Assembly: GCA_017551705.1 (NCBI GenBank)
Contig: JAFZLA010000071.1
Span: 24,528-88,527, forward strand
Origin: Treponema sp.
GTDB taxonomy: Bacteria; Spirochaetota; Spirochaetia; Treponematales; Treponemataceae
Length of the DNA: 64,000 nucleotides
Reading direction: 5' to 3'
Made by a program: the position numbers and the translations under genes. The notes under the pieces were generated by a model. It searched no databases. It was given only the letters and a program-made list of their open reading frames with translations, and was not told where the DNA came from. Positions 8,501 to 16,727 of the stretch are shown one piece after another (position 1 is the first letter of the stretch; every line of letters begins with the position of its first letter).

Positions 8501-11500
8501 CCCTGGGGCGCCGACAAAAATAACGACGTATACCTTTCTAGCGACAAATACATAACGATTGCCAGCGCTTTGTCTTTGCCAAGCGGCATAACAAGCGGAG
8601 CCAACGCCACAATAACGCCGCAAGGTTGGACGCGCGGAAAGCAGGTCTTGGAGGCCAGCTCGACCATCGCGGACGAAGACGCCAAAAAGACGCTGATTGC
8701 AAACAACTGCGGCCGCTTTGCCACGATCGATCCAGAATTTGACGTTGAAGAAGAGGGCACAATCAACGCGCCGCTGTGCGTCGCGGCCTTAAACGCCACA
8801 GGAGCCGGCGCAAGAACTGCGAAGGACGCGGAAGGAAAGGATTGGGGCGCTCCAAGCGCGGAAACGACCGCCCGAGGAACGCGAAGCCAGCCCTTTGCCA
8901 AGATGAGCCAGGCCGCGGCGCAGCTTTCGGGAAGAACCTCTCCTTACGTGATTTACATAAACGGAAAGATAACAGGCTCCGACTACGCTTGCGCAACATT
9001 TGACGGCTCGAATGTGGCCGACATTACGATAAAGGGCGCCAACAAAAACAACGCTGTCGACGTTCTTGACGCGGCCAGCCTTGAAAAAGGCAGCAGCTCT
9101 AAAATCATCGACCTCGTGTTCAAAGGAACATCATCAAATAGAATAAGCGTCAAAATCCAAGACCTAAAGATAACGGGCGCCAACAATCTTGGCAAGGGAT
9201 ATTCTGACGCAGGCGGCGGAGGAATCAGCGCATCCTATTGTGACATAAGCCTTGTCAAGGGTGTCTTGATTGCGGGAAACAAGGCGTCTTATGGCGGCGG
9301 CGTTTATGCTGACAACAGCAATCTTTATGTTTACTCGGACGCTTGCATAGGATATAAGGACGCGGCCGGAGTCGCTGCAGGCAACGATCCAACGCCGACA
9401 GGCGAAAAGCCGTACGGCGAATGTTCAAACTATGCGTCCAGCGGCGGCGGCGGCATTTATTCCATTAAGAGCGGAGTTTACCTTGGCTACACGAGCGCCA
9501 CGACCCCAGCGGCGGACGACGACAAGTGGACTGGCGGAATTTACCGCAACTGCTCATACGACGGCGGTGGAATTCGAATTGGCAATGGAAGTGAACTCAA
9601 AATTGCGGCTGGAAACATAAGCCGCAATTTGGCAACGTCTGAGGGCGGCGGCATTTACATACATGATGCGGGAGCAAACAGCGCCGTTATATCAGGCGGA
9701 AAAGTTGAAGCTAATCAATCTAACGCAACTGGACTTTATGACGGCGGCGGCGGCATTTGCAATTTGGGTTCTCTTGTCATAAAAGAGGACGCTGAAATCT
9801 TGGGCAACAAAGCAAATCAGGGCGGCGGCGTTTACAATGGCTCCGGCACAGGCTCGCTTTCTGTTCTAGGCGGAAAAATCCATGACAACACGGCGGACGC
9901 CTCGGGCGGCGCCGTATACCAAGTGGCCGGAACGTTCTCTATGGGTGGAACTGCTTGGATTCCCTACGGCGTGAAAACCACCAGCGGCGGAACGACAACG
10001 ATAGAAAAGGGAGCTGGCAAAAATGACGTTTACCTTTCTAGCGACAAATACATAACGATAGACGGCACTTTGTCCGCACCTTCTGGCGCAAGCGGATCCA
10101 ACGCAACAATCGCTTTGGAAAATCCTTCAAGAAATCTTAAGGTTCTTAGCGGTTCGGCCACTGTCGCGAATGTCGGTAAATTTGATTTGAACGCGCCAGG
10201 CTTTAAACTTGACCAAATGACGGAATCTGGTTCGGACTATGGCGTCTTGTCCTTAAAGAACATAATCACGGACATTTACGTTTCTTCTTCCGCCTCGGCG
10301 ACCGATCCAACCGGCAAAACAAAAGACGGTTCCACTTGGAACAATTCGACATACGCGTACAATGAATATGCGGACAACTCAGCAAAGCCGTTCGCTACAA
10401 TCCAAAAAGCCTTGCAGTTCATCACATGGCAGCAGAGCGCGTCTTCGTATACAATTTTTATTGACGGAACGCTGGCGGGCGCTCAAAGCATTGCCAACAA
10501 CTCCGACACGGACAATCCCATAAGGCTCGCCAACACCGCTTCGAGTAGCCAGCCCGCCACGGCCACAAAAATTATTCTCAGTGGCATAAACGGCCTGGAC
10601 CCCCACGACATTCCGCAAGACACTATAGATCGAAATCTTTCGGGCGGGACGGCTTCGGACGACGGCTCCGCGCTTACAATTAATACAGCGGTTCCTGTTG
10701 AGATTACGGACATCGGCATCACAGGCGGAAACACGACAGGCTCCGGCGGCGGAATCAACATTACGGGCGACACAACCGACGTCACTTTGAAAGGCTACAC
10801 AAGCGTTTACGGCAATGCAGCCGCGGAGAGTGGCGGCGGAATCAATTTTGATCCCGGCTCAACTGGCACGCGCCGCTTGTATGTTCAAGGAAATGCAAGC
10901 GTTTATTTAAACACTGCCAAAGACGGAGCCGGAATTTATACAGGCGCCGACGCCAGTTATTTGTATCTTAACGAATACGCCCATATCTACGGCAACACCG
11001 CTTCGGCAAACGGCGGCGGAATTTATCATGGCGGAAACTTTTTGTTTGTAAACGGCAACGTCGTTATTGGACAGAGCGGCGTCGCTTCCACCGTGGCTGC
11101 GGACGCTGCGGCTTCGACAGGCCGAAACAAGGCGGAAAAGGGCGGCGGCATTTATCAAAACGCCGGACTTATATGGCTTGGCTTTAAAAACAATTACAAT
11201 ACCTATAGCGGCACGGACACATGGAACGGAGGAATCAATTACAATTTGGCGACAGATTCCGGCGGCGGCATTTATACCGAGAATGCCACTTCGAACGGCG
11301 TCATCATGTCCGGCGGCGCGATTGCTTATAACAGGGCGTGCGGCACGGGAGACGAAAGCGGCGGCGGCGGAATTTATTCAAAGAAAACTATTGTATTGAT
11401 TAACGACGCGATGATAGGAACTGCCACAGCCGACGGCGCTCCTGCGACAACCTCCACGGCGTCCAACCAAGCGACAAACGGCGGCGGCATTTATTGCACT

Positions 11501-13741
11501 AACTATATAAATCTTGGACAAACCTCTGGTAGCCACACTTATACTTTGAACGCGGGCAAAGGCATTGTAGGAAACTACGCGTCCTCTAGGGGTGGCGGCG
11601 TATACACCAACAGCTACACATATATGATAAGCGGAGTCATTAAAAGCAACGCGACGGCCAGCGTTGGCGGCGGAATTTACAACGCTCTCAACCCCCTTTG
11701 GCTTTCAGGCACAGTGGAAATATCCAACAATTATGCAGGCTCTTCTGGAGGCGCGATTTGGAATAAAGGCGGCGTAAAAATTCAAGACAACATAACTATG
11801 CCATACGGCGTTACCACTATCAGCGGCGGAACGGCGACGACGACAAAAGGCAATGGCAAAAACGATATTTATTTGATGAACTATCTTTATTCCGGCGCCA
11901 CGACATTGTACCAAATAACGGTCACAGGAAACATCACCATTCCGACAGGCGGAGAAATCGCGGTCACTCCTGGCGCTTACGAGCGCAAGGTGGACGCTAT
12001 CAAAGTCTCAGGCACAGACTCGGAGGCGAGCTGGCATCAAGGCAAGTTTATCGTTACAGACTCGGATTGGCATTTCACTACTTACGGCTCAACCGACAGC
12101 AAAACGTCAAGGCTTGAATCTGAAAAGATTTATGTTGCGGCAAAAGACTCAACCCGCGCGACCGGTTTAGGGGCCGGTTCCTCATCAGGCAAAGGTTCAA
12201 AATCCAGTCCTTGCTTGACAATCGCCGGAGCCGCCGCCCAGTGCTGGAATCCTAACACAGAATATTATATTATGGTTTCGGGCGAAGTAAAAAATAACGC
12301 TCCGGAAGAAGTTCCCGCAAGCGTAACCTCAAGCGTTGCGTACAAAAAGCTTCATATTGTGGGCTACACCGGCAGCGCTTCGGATAAAATCAACAGAAAC
12401 CTTACCGCTGAGGCAAGCAATGGAAGCGCTCTTATAATAAACACGACGTTCCCTGTCATGATACAAAACCTTGCGATAACGGGCGGAAACACAAGCGGAG
12501 ACGGCGGCGGCATAAACATTGCCGCTGCCGGAACGGTGCAATTGTACAGATGCGAAATTACGGGCAACAAGGCGGAGCATGCAAGTCCAGAGGGCAAAGG
12601 TGGCGGAATATATGTGTGCAGCGGCGCGACGCTTGAATTCTTTACCAACAGTTTAAATTACTCTACAGTTCATGGCAACTCAGCTAAATTGGGCGGCGGA
12701 ATCTATAACGAAGGAAAGCTGGATGTTCAGGAATGCCATATTTATGAAAACACAGCAACTGGATACGGCGGCGGAATTTACAACAACGCAGGCGAGTGTT
12801 ATTTGGGAAGAAGAAACTCTACGTCAACTTCCGCCGCGCAAGTAAGCTCAAATACAGCCCAATACGGCGGCGGCATTTATAATAAAGACGGCATAGTTAG
12901 AATTGGATACAGGCTGACATCAACAAGCTACGCTTTGGCGGCTTTCAAATCTGACGATTATTGCGTCACTCAAAATAAAACCTCAAGCGACTGCACCTGG
13001 GGAAGGGGTGGCGGCATCTACTCCTATGGCAACAGTTCTGTGCTTGACATCGCCAGCGGCATTATCGGCGGAAGCGACGAAGAACACGGAAACCAGGCAC
13101 AACAATTTGGCGGCGGCATTTATGTTGAAAGCAGCAATGACACTGCGACAGTAACAATTACTGGTGGTTCAATACAATACAATTCGGCAAAAGATATAAA
13201 TGGAAGCGGCGCCAGTTACGGCGCTTATGATGGCAAGGGCGGTGGCATCTTCTTAGGCGACGGCATTCTTGAAATGACAGGCGGCTCTATCAAAAATAAT
13301 TACGCGCAACTATACGGCGGCGGCATCTGTGTTGGTGAAGGTAGCAACGCAACATTGAAATCCCAATCTAATACAGTTTACGCTAATTTAGTTAACAATA
13401 CCGCCGGTTCGCGCGGAGGCGCTGTGTACAGCGAGGCTAAAACTACAGATGGAGTTGTCCATCAGTTGACGCTGGGCGGCTATGTACGGATTATGCTTCC
13501 CGGCACAACCGCGCAGACAAAAGAGAACGGCGTATATTTGTATAAAGGCGCCATCAATATTGAAAGCGTGCTTAGCAATCATGACACATCACTGCAAAGC
13601 CAGATTCCTTTGACGTTTTATAGCAGCAATTTTAACAACGGTGATGTTGTCTTGACTGGAACTACTTCGCAAAGAACTAAGTTCGCCATTACCAATTCCA
13701 CTTTGTCTATCAATGCCGATGGAACGCTGAAGAAGAATTGA
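5570..13741 (+). CDS. Giant beta-helix repeat lipoprotein (Pmp-like GGGI repeats)
   Basis: About 2,723 residues from GTG 5570, chosen because AAGGAGG precedes it and a signal peptide follows (KKSLFLSAFALAACFVAAAGFFSC), giving a plausible loose spirochaetal lipobox. After a low-complexity Ser/Pro/Thr stretch and an Ig-like part there are five modules. They begin near residues 342, 701, 1068, 1569 and 2186 with YVS-type DUF1565 starts (as in YVSASGKDTNDGS) followed by right-handed beta-helix coils. Dozens of GGGIY/GGGV motifs with NxA/N turns recall chlamydial Pmp proteins. Modules 1-4 close with an IPYG...KNDVYL capping block. No C-terminal autotransporter barrel is visible. Probable surface adhesin or matrix protein; the ligand is unknown. 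Confidence 0.85.
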   Translation: MKKFECVKKSLFLSAFALAACFVAAAGFFSCDNMFDNGPNSGSQAAPAQTATTTTSNPTAPASNGQDIYVIVRGSVGVGNALPQEVSKNVQALDDSLAAGPGSALQEVAKSADPQLDVGKTAEYYYYVIATPQDSIGNTPVEYGREQNSLEVDDGIFKRGENGITYDLPLKIGKWKIECGIKNSSDEPVLRDITDVIELTADDSVVNKSFVAAPVDQTGKKGKIDLKIKKSANFSYVKPFCVALWGQDMDSTLLDYTGDDTSFGLVVPDVPAASYEMTLCFYNENDVMLYETVQTVNVFAGMTTNTWVCGGGEDDKLIKTVDGKIVFDVGTDALASYKRTAFYVSASGKDTNDGSRLSPLPSVQAAVNVIEATGSGDKDYTIYVSGTLTGKNVLFSSALGSSTSDTKKARSIVLSKPEGATEDSVIAGGLYSETDETYCNVLCVETSVPITVKGVKITRDPSLVAQGKKSRGILVSAEKANVTLLEGTEVFGNNAGDDTGGGGVYVLSGTLLIKGAKICNNHANDGGGIAMVDGGTVKMSSGEISENDGSCGGGISVLGGEFTMTGGAISKNTASDRGGAVYNQAKFEISGGAYIPYGDAAGNKGAGKNDVCLDYDNTNKVYKCMTVAGWLNPPAEAGSDKTVATITAFGWHRGQQILSAKSGVNLQQFAGADKKYFAFTDKDAFTTCKASAPTVAKLQAPLYVSPTGAEDNTGSKDSPYNSIATALSHFNDPEEDCVINIDGEVKGTNALGNGADGSSPVRCSKLVLQGANGLYAADTVVEGKTIAKGTPKDSLNGNKADNISVLYISTPVPVVIRNLKIFGGTGFSAGGITLGGGICQSNANVTLDSGTLIGDVLNPSAAATSVDDCGNKAQFGGGVCVSGGTLTVKSGAVISHNYATTTSYARGGGICVDTSGKLFIEDGAKIIGNASAKHGGAVYSEGQVTMTGGEISQNKADANGGAIYNNGTFEMSGKAWIPWGADKNNDVYLSSDKYITIASALSLPSGITSGANATITPQGWTRGKQVLEASSTIADEDAKKTLIANNCGRFATIDPEFDVEEEGTINAPLCVAALNATGAGARTAKDAEGKDWGAPSAETTARGTRSQPFAKMSQAAAQLSGRTSPYVIYINGKITGSDYACATFDGSNVADITIKGANKNNAVDVLDAASLEKGSSSKIIDLVFKGTSSNRISVKIQDLKITGANNLGKGYSDAGGGGISASYCDISLVKGVLIAGNKASYGGGVYADNSNLYVYSDACIGYKDAAGVAAGNDPTPTGEKPYGECSNYASSGGGGIYSIKSGVYLGYTSATTPAADDDKWTGGIYRNCSYDGGGIRIGNGSELKIAAGNISRNLATSEGGGIYIHDAGANSAVISGGKVEANQSNATGLYDGGGGICNLGSLVIKEDAEILGNKANQGGGVYNGSGTGSLSVLGGKIHDNTADASGGAVYQVAGTFSMGGTAWIPYGVKTTSGGTTTIEKGAGKNDVYLSSDKYITIDGTLSAPSGASGSNATIALENPSRNLKVLSGSATVANVGKFDLNAPGFKLDQMTESGSDYGVLSLKNIITDIYVSSSASATDPTGKTKDGSTWNNSTYAYNEYADNSAKPFATIQKALQFITWQQSASSYTIFIDGTLAGAQSIANNSDTDNPIRLANTASSSQPATATKIILSGINGLDPHDIPQDTIDRNLSGGTASDDGSALTINTAVPVEITDIGITGGNTTGSGGGINITGDTTDVTLKGYTSVYGNAAAESGGGINFDPGSTGTRRLYVQGNASVYLNTAKDGAGIYTGADASYLYLNEYAHIYGNTASANGGGIYHGGNFLFVNGNVVIGQSGVASTVAADAAASTGRNKAEKGGGIYQNAGLIWLGFKNNYNTYSGTDTWNGGINYNLATDSGGGIYTENATSNGVIMSGGAIAYNRACGTGDESGGGGIYSKKTIVLINDAMIGTATADGAPATTSTASNQATNGGGIYCTNYINLGQTSGSHTYTLNAGKGIVGNYASSRGGGVYTNSYTYMISGVIKSNATASVGGGIYNALNPLWLSGTVEISNNYAGSSGGAIWNKGGVKIQDNITMPYGVTTISGGTATTTKGNGKNDIYLMNYLYSGATTLYQITVTGNITIPTGGEIAVTPGAYERKVDAIKVSGTDSEASWHQGKFIVTDSDWHFTTYGSTDSKTSRLESEKIYVAAKDSTRATGLGAGSSSGKGSKSSPCLTIAGAAAQCWNPNTEYYIMVSGEVKNNAPEEVPASVTSSVAYKKLHIVGYTGSASDKINRNLTAEASNGSALIINTTFPVMIQNLAITGGNTSGDGGGINIAAAGTVQLYRCEITGNKAEHASPEGKGGGIYVCSGATLEFFTNSLNYSTVHGNSAKLGGGIYNEGKLDVQECHIYENTATGYGGGIYNNAGECYLGRRNSTSTSAAQVSSNTAQYGGGIYNKDGIVRIGYRLTSTSYALAAFKSDDYCVTQNKTSSDCTWGRGGGIYSYGNSSVLDIASGIIGGSDEEHGNQAQQFGGGIYVESSNDTATVTITGGSIQYNSAKDINGSGASYGAYDGKGGGIFLGDGILEMTGGSIKNNYAQLYGGGICVGEGSNATLKSQSNTVYANLVNNTAGSRGGAVYSEAKTTDGVVHQLTLGGYVRIMLPGTTAQTKENGVYLYKGAINIESVLSNHDTSLQSQIPLTFYSSNFNNGDVVLTGTTSQRTKFAITNSTLSINADGTLKKN
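8531..8559 (+). repeat. Direct repeat, copy 1 (module 2 cap of giant gene)
   Basis: 29 bases beginning TACCTTTCTAGCGACAAATA are identical to 10031-10059. They encode the YLSSDKYIT part of the module cap. Identity at DNA level between modules that otherwise differ points to recent duplication or gene conversion. Confidence 0.85.
10031..10059 (+). repeat. Direct repeat, copy 2 (module 3 cap of giant gene)
   Basis: Second copy of the 29-base repeat at 8531-8559, 1.5 kb downstream in the same frame. Recombination between the two would delete one complete beta-helix module while keeping the frame. Confidence 0.85.
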
Positions 13742-13755
13742 TTGGCGGGAGTGGC

Positions 13756-13818
13756 TAGGCTTGCGCTGGGATTGGCTGGGCGGCAAGCGCTTCCAGCACT
13801 TTGTCAAGCGGGGCGCTA
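13756..13818 (-). pseudogene. C-terminal stub of an Rpn-family gene
   Basis: Read on the minus strand this encodes APLDKVLEALAAQPIPAQA and a stop, the same tail as the neighbouring Rpn copy (APLDKVLEALAAEPAPVQA). Nothing upstream of it is left. It lies between the stop of the giant gene and the stop of the next Rpn copy, the leftover of a deleted or recombined gene. Confidence 0.75.
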
Positions 13819-13836
13819 GGCTTGCGCGGGCGCGGG

Positions 13837-14417
13837 CTATGCTTGCACGGGGGCTGGCTCGGCGGCTAGCGCTTCCAGCACTTTGTCCAATGGGGCGCCG
13901 GCATCTTGCGCCGCCGTTTCGGGCGTCGCTTTGTACTTGCGGACAATCATTACAGCGTTTTCAATGGCTTTTTGCTGGGCGCCAGCTTCTTTTCCCGCGT
14001 CAAAATCGTATGCCCTTTGTCGTTCCCATTCCATAAATTCCTTCCTTGTTTGCGCGTTCCGCTTTGCGTCGACGACATAGCTCTTGAGGTTGTCGGTGTA
14101 GCCGTTGGACGCTTGGTTTGAAATCAAGAATTCAAAGAACGCCTTGACTTCCTTATCTTTTATCATTATAGCGCAAAGCGGCGCAAAAAAGAAGTGTTTG
14201 AAGGCTCTGTCGTCCAATTTTGTCTTTCTGTCCTCTATACAAATATTTTGGAAAGTGTTCACAGGCAGGCCGTTGGCAAAGATGTCCTCCATGCAGATGA
14301 AAATCACGTGGCTGTCCGGCAGGTACTTGTACTTTTGTAAAAGATGAAGTTGTTGGAAAGCGTCGCGCGCTTCCATTTTTTTTCTAGGATGAGAGTTTCT
14401 TGATTTGAGTTTTCCAT
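13837..14417 (-). pseudogene. Rpn-family PD-(D/E)XK nuclease gene with internal frameshifting deletion
   Basis: Relative of the intact gene at 14587-15429. An ATG at 14417 with GGAGG upstream opens a frame matching the family start (KWKRATLSNNFIFYK), but after that Lys the sequence jumps to KYKYLPDSHVIF in another frame. About 85 codons that carry the catalytic Asp and ExQ in the intact copy are missing. The junction lies in a short ACAA/ACAAA homology, typical of slipped or microhomology deletion. The remaining 179-codon frame (13837-14376) could still be translated from an internal ATG but would lack a nuclease core. Called a pseudogene with good confidence. Confidence 0.8.
13975..14121. 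repeat. Direct repeat within Rpn copies, copy 1
   Basis: 147 bases matching 14731-14877 with only two mismatches, both T/C. It covers the conserved C-terminal region (SYVVDAKRNAQTRKEF to DAGKEAGAQQ). The flanking gene sequence is less alike, so this block has been kept alike by recent duplication or gene conversion. Confidence 0.85.
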
Positions 14418-14586
14418 ATTTTATCCTCCGCCTATAAGGTAGCGACGATGCGGGGGTAAATTTTACTTTTTTGGGAAAATTCGCAAATTTTTTGCGGAAT
14501 AACGATTTTTTTGCTTTGAAGCGAGAAGTATTGTAGCCACGCCATAGGCGTCCACTGGACTAAGCGCGGCTGTGAGGGGTGGCGCG

Positions 14587-15429
14587 CTAGGCTTGCGCTG
14601 GGGCGGGCTGGGCGGCAAGTCGTTCCGCGAGTTCCCGCACTTGTTCCAGCGGAAGACCGGTTATTTTTGACACTTGCTCCGCAGTAAGATTCATGCCAAG
14701 CGCGTTTTTTGCGTTTTCAATGGCGTTTTGCTGGGCGCCAGCCTCTTTTCCCGCGTCAAAATCGTATGCCCTTTGTCGTTCCCATTCCATAAATTCCTTC
14801 CTTGTTTGCGCGTTCCGCTTCGCGTCGACGACATAGCTCTTGAGGTTGTCGGTGTAGCCGTTGGACGCTTGGTTTGAGATGAGGAATTCAAAAAAAGCCT
14901 TGACTTCCTCATCCTCAATCATTGTAGCGCAAATCGGCGCGATGTAAAAGTGTTTCCACGCCCTGTCGCCCAATTTTGTTTTGCCGTCCTCCTCGCAAAT
15001 ATTTTGGAAAGTGTTCACGGGCAGGCCGTTCTTGAATATGTCTTCCATGCAAATGAAAATCACGTGGCTGTCCGGAAGCTCCTTGTACTTTTGTCCCGAC
15101 TTGAGCGCGTCAATGTCCATGACGCCAGCGTAGTACCTTGCCCGCTCGGGCAGTTCCGTTGTGTTGGCCACTTGCAGCTCCACGTCGAACATTTGCCCCG
15201 TGTCCTTTAAAAAAACGTCCAGTCGGACGCTCTTTGAGTCGGGGTCGACGGCTATTGTTTCCTCTTGGCTCATTTTCATCTCTTTGATTTTTACGCCCAA
15301 AAGCATTTCAATCAGACGCTGGCAGGCTTCTGGGTGCGACCTCATTACCTTGTAAAAGATGAAGTTGTTTGAAAGCGTCGCCTGTTCCCACTTTTCCTGC
15401 GGCGTGAGCTCCGTTTGGCTTATTTCCAT
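14587..15429 (-). CDS. Rpn-family recombination-promoting nuclease / putative transposase
   Basis: 280 residues, full length for the PDDEXK_2/Rpn family. Residues 1-30 hold the family opening (WEQATLSNNFIFYKVM), D71 in VRLDVF and E84-x-Q86 in FDVELQ are the expected PD-(D/E)XK catalytic residues, followed by YYAGVMDIDALKSGQKY and a Gln/Ala-rich tail with a small helix-turn-helix-like segment (LTAEQVSKITGLPLEQVREL). ATG 15429 has CGGAGG upstream. Rpn proteins are DNA endonucleases linked to RecA-independent recombination and horizontal spread. This is the best preserved copy of the local array and the likely source for repairing or converting the others. Confidence 0.85.
   Translation of the reverse strand: MEISQTELTPQEKWEQATLSNNFIFYKVMRSHPEACQRLIEMLLGVKIKEMKMSQEETIAVDPDSKSVRLDVFLKDTGQMFDVELQVANTTELPERARYYAGVMDIDALKSGQKYKELPDSHVIFICMEDIFKNGLPVNTFQNICEEDGKTKLGDRAWKHFYIAPICATMIEDEEVKAFFEFLISNQASNGYTDNLKSYVVDAKRNAQTRKEFMEWERQRAYDFDAGKEAGAQQNAIENAKNALGMNLTAEQVSKITGLPLEQVRELAERLAAQPAPAQA
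14731..14877. repeat. Direct repeat within Rpn copies, copy 2
   Basis: Partner of 13975-14121, offset by exactly 756 bases, inside the intact Rpn gene. Confidence 0.85.
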
Positions 15430-15591
15430 AGTGAACCTCCGAATAAGTTTTGTATGACTATATCATTGAGGCGTTTGCGGATTTTTTTGCATTTTTTTGT
15501 AAAAACTCGCAGGAATTTTGCGAAATATTTGTCGGATTTTTAGTTTGTTGAATATGTGCCCGTAACTACGACGTTAAATTTTTCAGTTTGA

Positions 15592-15672
15592 CAAGAGAAC
15601 GACGTATATTTGTATAAAAGCGCCATCAATATTGAAAGCGTACTTAGGAACGCTGAAGAAGAATTGATTGGC
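15592..15672 (+). pseudogene. Rearranged fragment of the 3' end of the giant beta-helix gene
   Basis: The stretch beginning ACAAGAGAACGACGTATATT is nearly identical to about 13517-13575 of the giant gene, then joins directly at CTTAG/GAACG to the sequence of 13722-13750, including the last codons, the TGA and the bases after it. About 146 bases are missing relative to the parent. It shows that a second copy of the giant gene's end once lay here, in front of its own Rpn tail. The rest of 15430-15812 holds the leader of the Rpn gene at 14587 and the Rpn stub at 15688. Confidence 0.85.
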
Positions 15673-15687
15673 GGGGGCTAGGCTACG

Positions 15688-15812
15688 CTTGCGTTGGGGC
15701 TGGCTGGGCGAATGCTTCCACAGGAATTCCCAGCAAGTTAGAAATTTCTTCCGCGGTGTATTTGCCGTCGGCAAGAAACTTCTTGGCGTTTTCAATGGCC
15801 TTTTGCAGGGCG
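15688..15812 (-). pseudogene. C-terminal stub of another Rpn-family gene
   Basis: On the minus strand the reading frame runs ALQKAIENAKKFLADG, then YTAEEISNLLGIPVE and ends AQPAPTQA-stop, the tail of an Rpn gene. It starts immediately after the stop of the next Rpn gene (15813), so a recombination event appears to have fused one gene's stop to another gene's tail. There is no start codon and no nuclease core. Confidence 0.75.
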
Positions 15813-16676
15813 CTAGTAGTCTACGGCGAGTTCGACTACCGCTTCCACCAGTTTTTCCAGCGGGGCATTGGGGTCTTCGGCCAATTGTTTTTGCAATTCT
15901 TGCGCTTGATCCAAGGAAAGTCCGGTGATTTCAGCTATTTGCTCAAGAGTGCCAACTTTTTTCGTTAGCATATTTTTTGCGGTTTCTACCGCTTTTTCTT
16001 CCTTTGCGTCGTCTATTAAATCTTGGTCGTGTATATTCATGCCGGCGTAGTCCTCCTTGAATTTTTCGTTTTCTTTTAGTCTTTCAACGATGGCCGACAG
16101 TCGGCTGGAAAAGTCGTCAGTTCCCGGCTCGTTGGTCTGTACAAAGCGGAGAAGGGAGCGAATCTTTTCGTCCTTTTCATCTTCGTACGCGCTTGCATTA
16201 TACACGACTTTGACGCTTTTGTCATTTAAATTTACAAGATTTTCTTCTCCGCATACATTTTTGAACGTGTAGCGTGGCAGCCCGAACGGCTTTCCATTTT
16301 TGTCCTTGAAAGGGTCGTACTTGCAGATAAAAAGAATGTAGCTCTCTTTTAGCTTTTTATAGCTTTCGCCCTTCATCAAAGAATCCATGTCAATCATCGA
16401 CTGGTAGTAGCGCGTCCTTTTGCCCAAAGCTCTTTGGGTGTAGGATTGAAGCTCAATGTCAATCACCTTGTTTTTGTCCTTGATGTAAACGTCCAGCCGC
16501 ACGCCTTTTGTGTTGTAAAAAGGCTTTATCGCCTTTTCCAGCTCAGGGTATTCCACGCGTTCGATTTGGATTCCCAACAATCTTTCCACCAACTCCGCGC
16601 AGATTTGCGGGTCGCTCAGCACCGCCTGAAACATCCCGTTGTCGGCAAACGTCAAGTCTTCAAGCTTTTTTTTCAT
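15813..16676 (-). CDS. Rpn-family recombination-promoting nuclease / putative transposase (divergent copy)
   Basis: 287 residues from ATG 16676, which has AAGGAG upstream. In-frame codons further out extend into the leader hairpin and are unlikely. D62 (VRLDVY) and E75-x-Q77 (IDIELQ) supply the PD-(D/E)XK core, followed by TRYYQSMIDMDSLMKGESYKKL. The C-terminal end has another helix-turn-helix-like LEQIAEITGLSLDQAQELQ. It is clearly diverged from the copy at 14587, so it is an older paralogue. The end is Val/Glu-rich (EKLVEAVVELAVDY) unlike the Ala/Pro/Gln tails of the neighbours, as if the original tail had been lost. Confidence 0.83.
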   Translation of the reverse strand: MKKKLEDLTFADNGMFQAVLSDPQICAELVERLLGIQIERVEYPELEKAIKPFYNTKGVRLDVYIKDKNKVIDIELQSYTQRALGKRTRYYQSMIDMDSLMKGESYKKLKESYILFICKYDPFKDKNGKPFGLPRYTFKNVCGEENLVNLNDKSVKVVYNASAYEDEKDEKIRSLLRFVQTNEPGTDDFSSRLSAIVERLKENEKFKEDYAGMNIHDQDLIDDAKEEKAVETAKNMLTKKVGTLEQIAEITGLSLDQAQELQKQLAEDPNAPLEKLVEAVVELAVDY

Positions 16677-16691
16677 ATATTTTCTCCTTGA

Positions 16692-16727
16692 TAAAAAAAA
16701 TCGGGAACCGCGTCTTTTGCGATTCCC
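16692..16727 (-). terminator. Terminator-like hairpin in the leader of the Rpn gene
   Basis: On the minus strand GGGAA-T-CGC pairs with GCG-G-TTCCC (16727-16703) and is followed by GATTTTTTTT (to 16692), a good intrinsic terminator. It lies upstream of the ATG at 16676 and downstream of a possible promoter (minus strand TTACAA, then TATATC near 16741). It would either stop read-through into the gene or act as an attenuator. Confidence 0.6.

Noticed and set aside
7060..13350. Regular GGCGGCGGCATTTAT-type repeats as a possible CRISPR or minisatellite
   Set aside because: Spacing is irregular and codon-based. They encode the GGGIY motifs of beta-helix coils.
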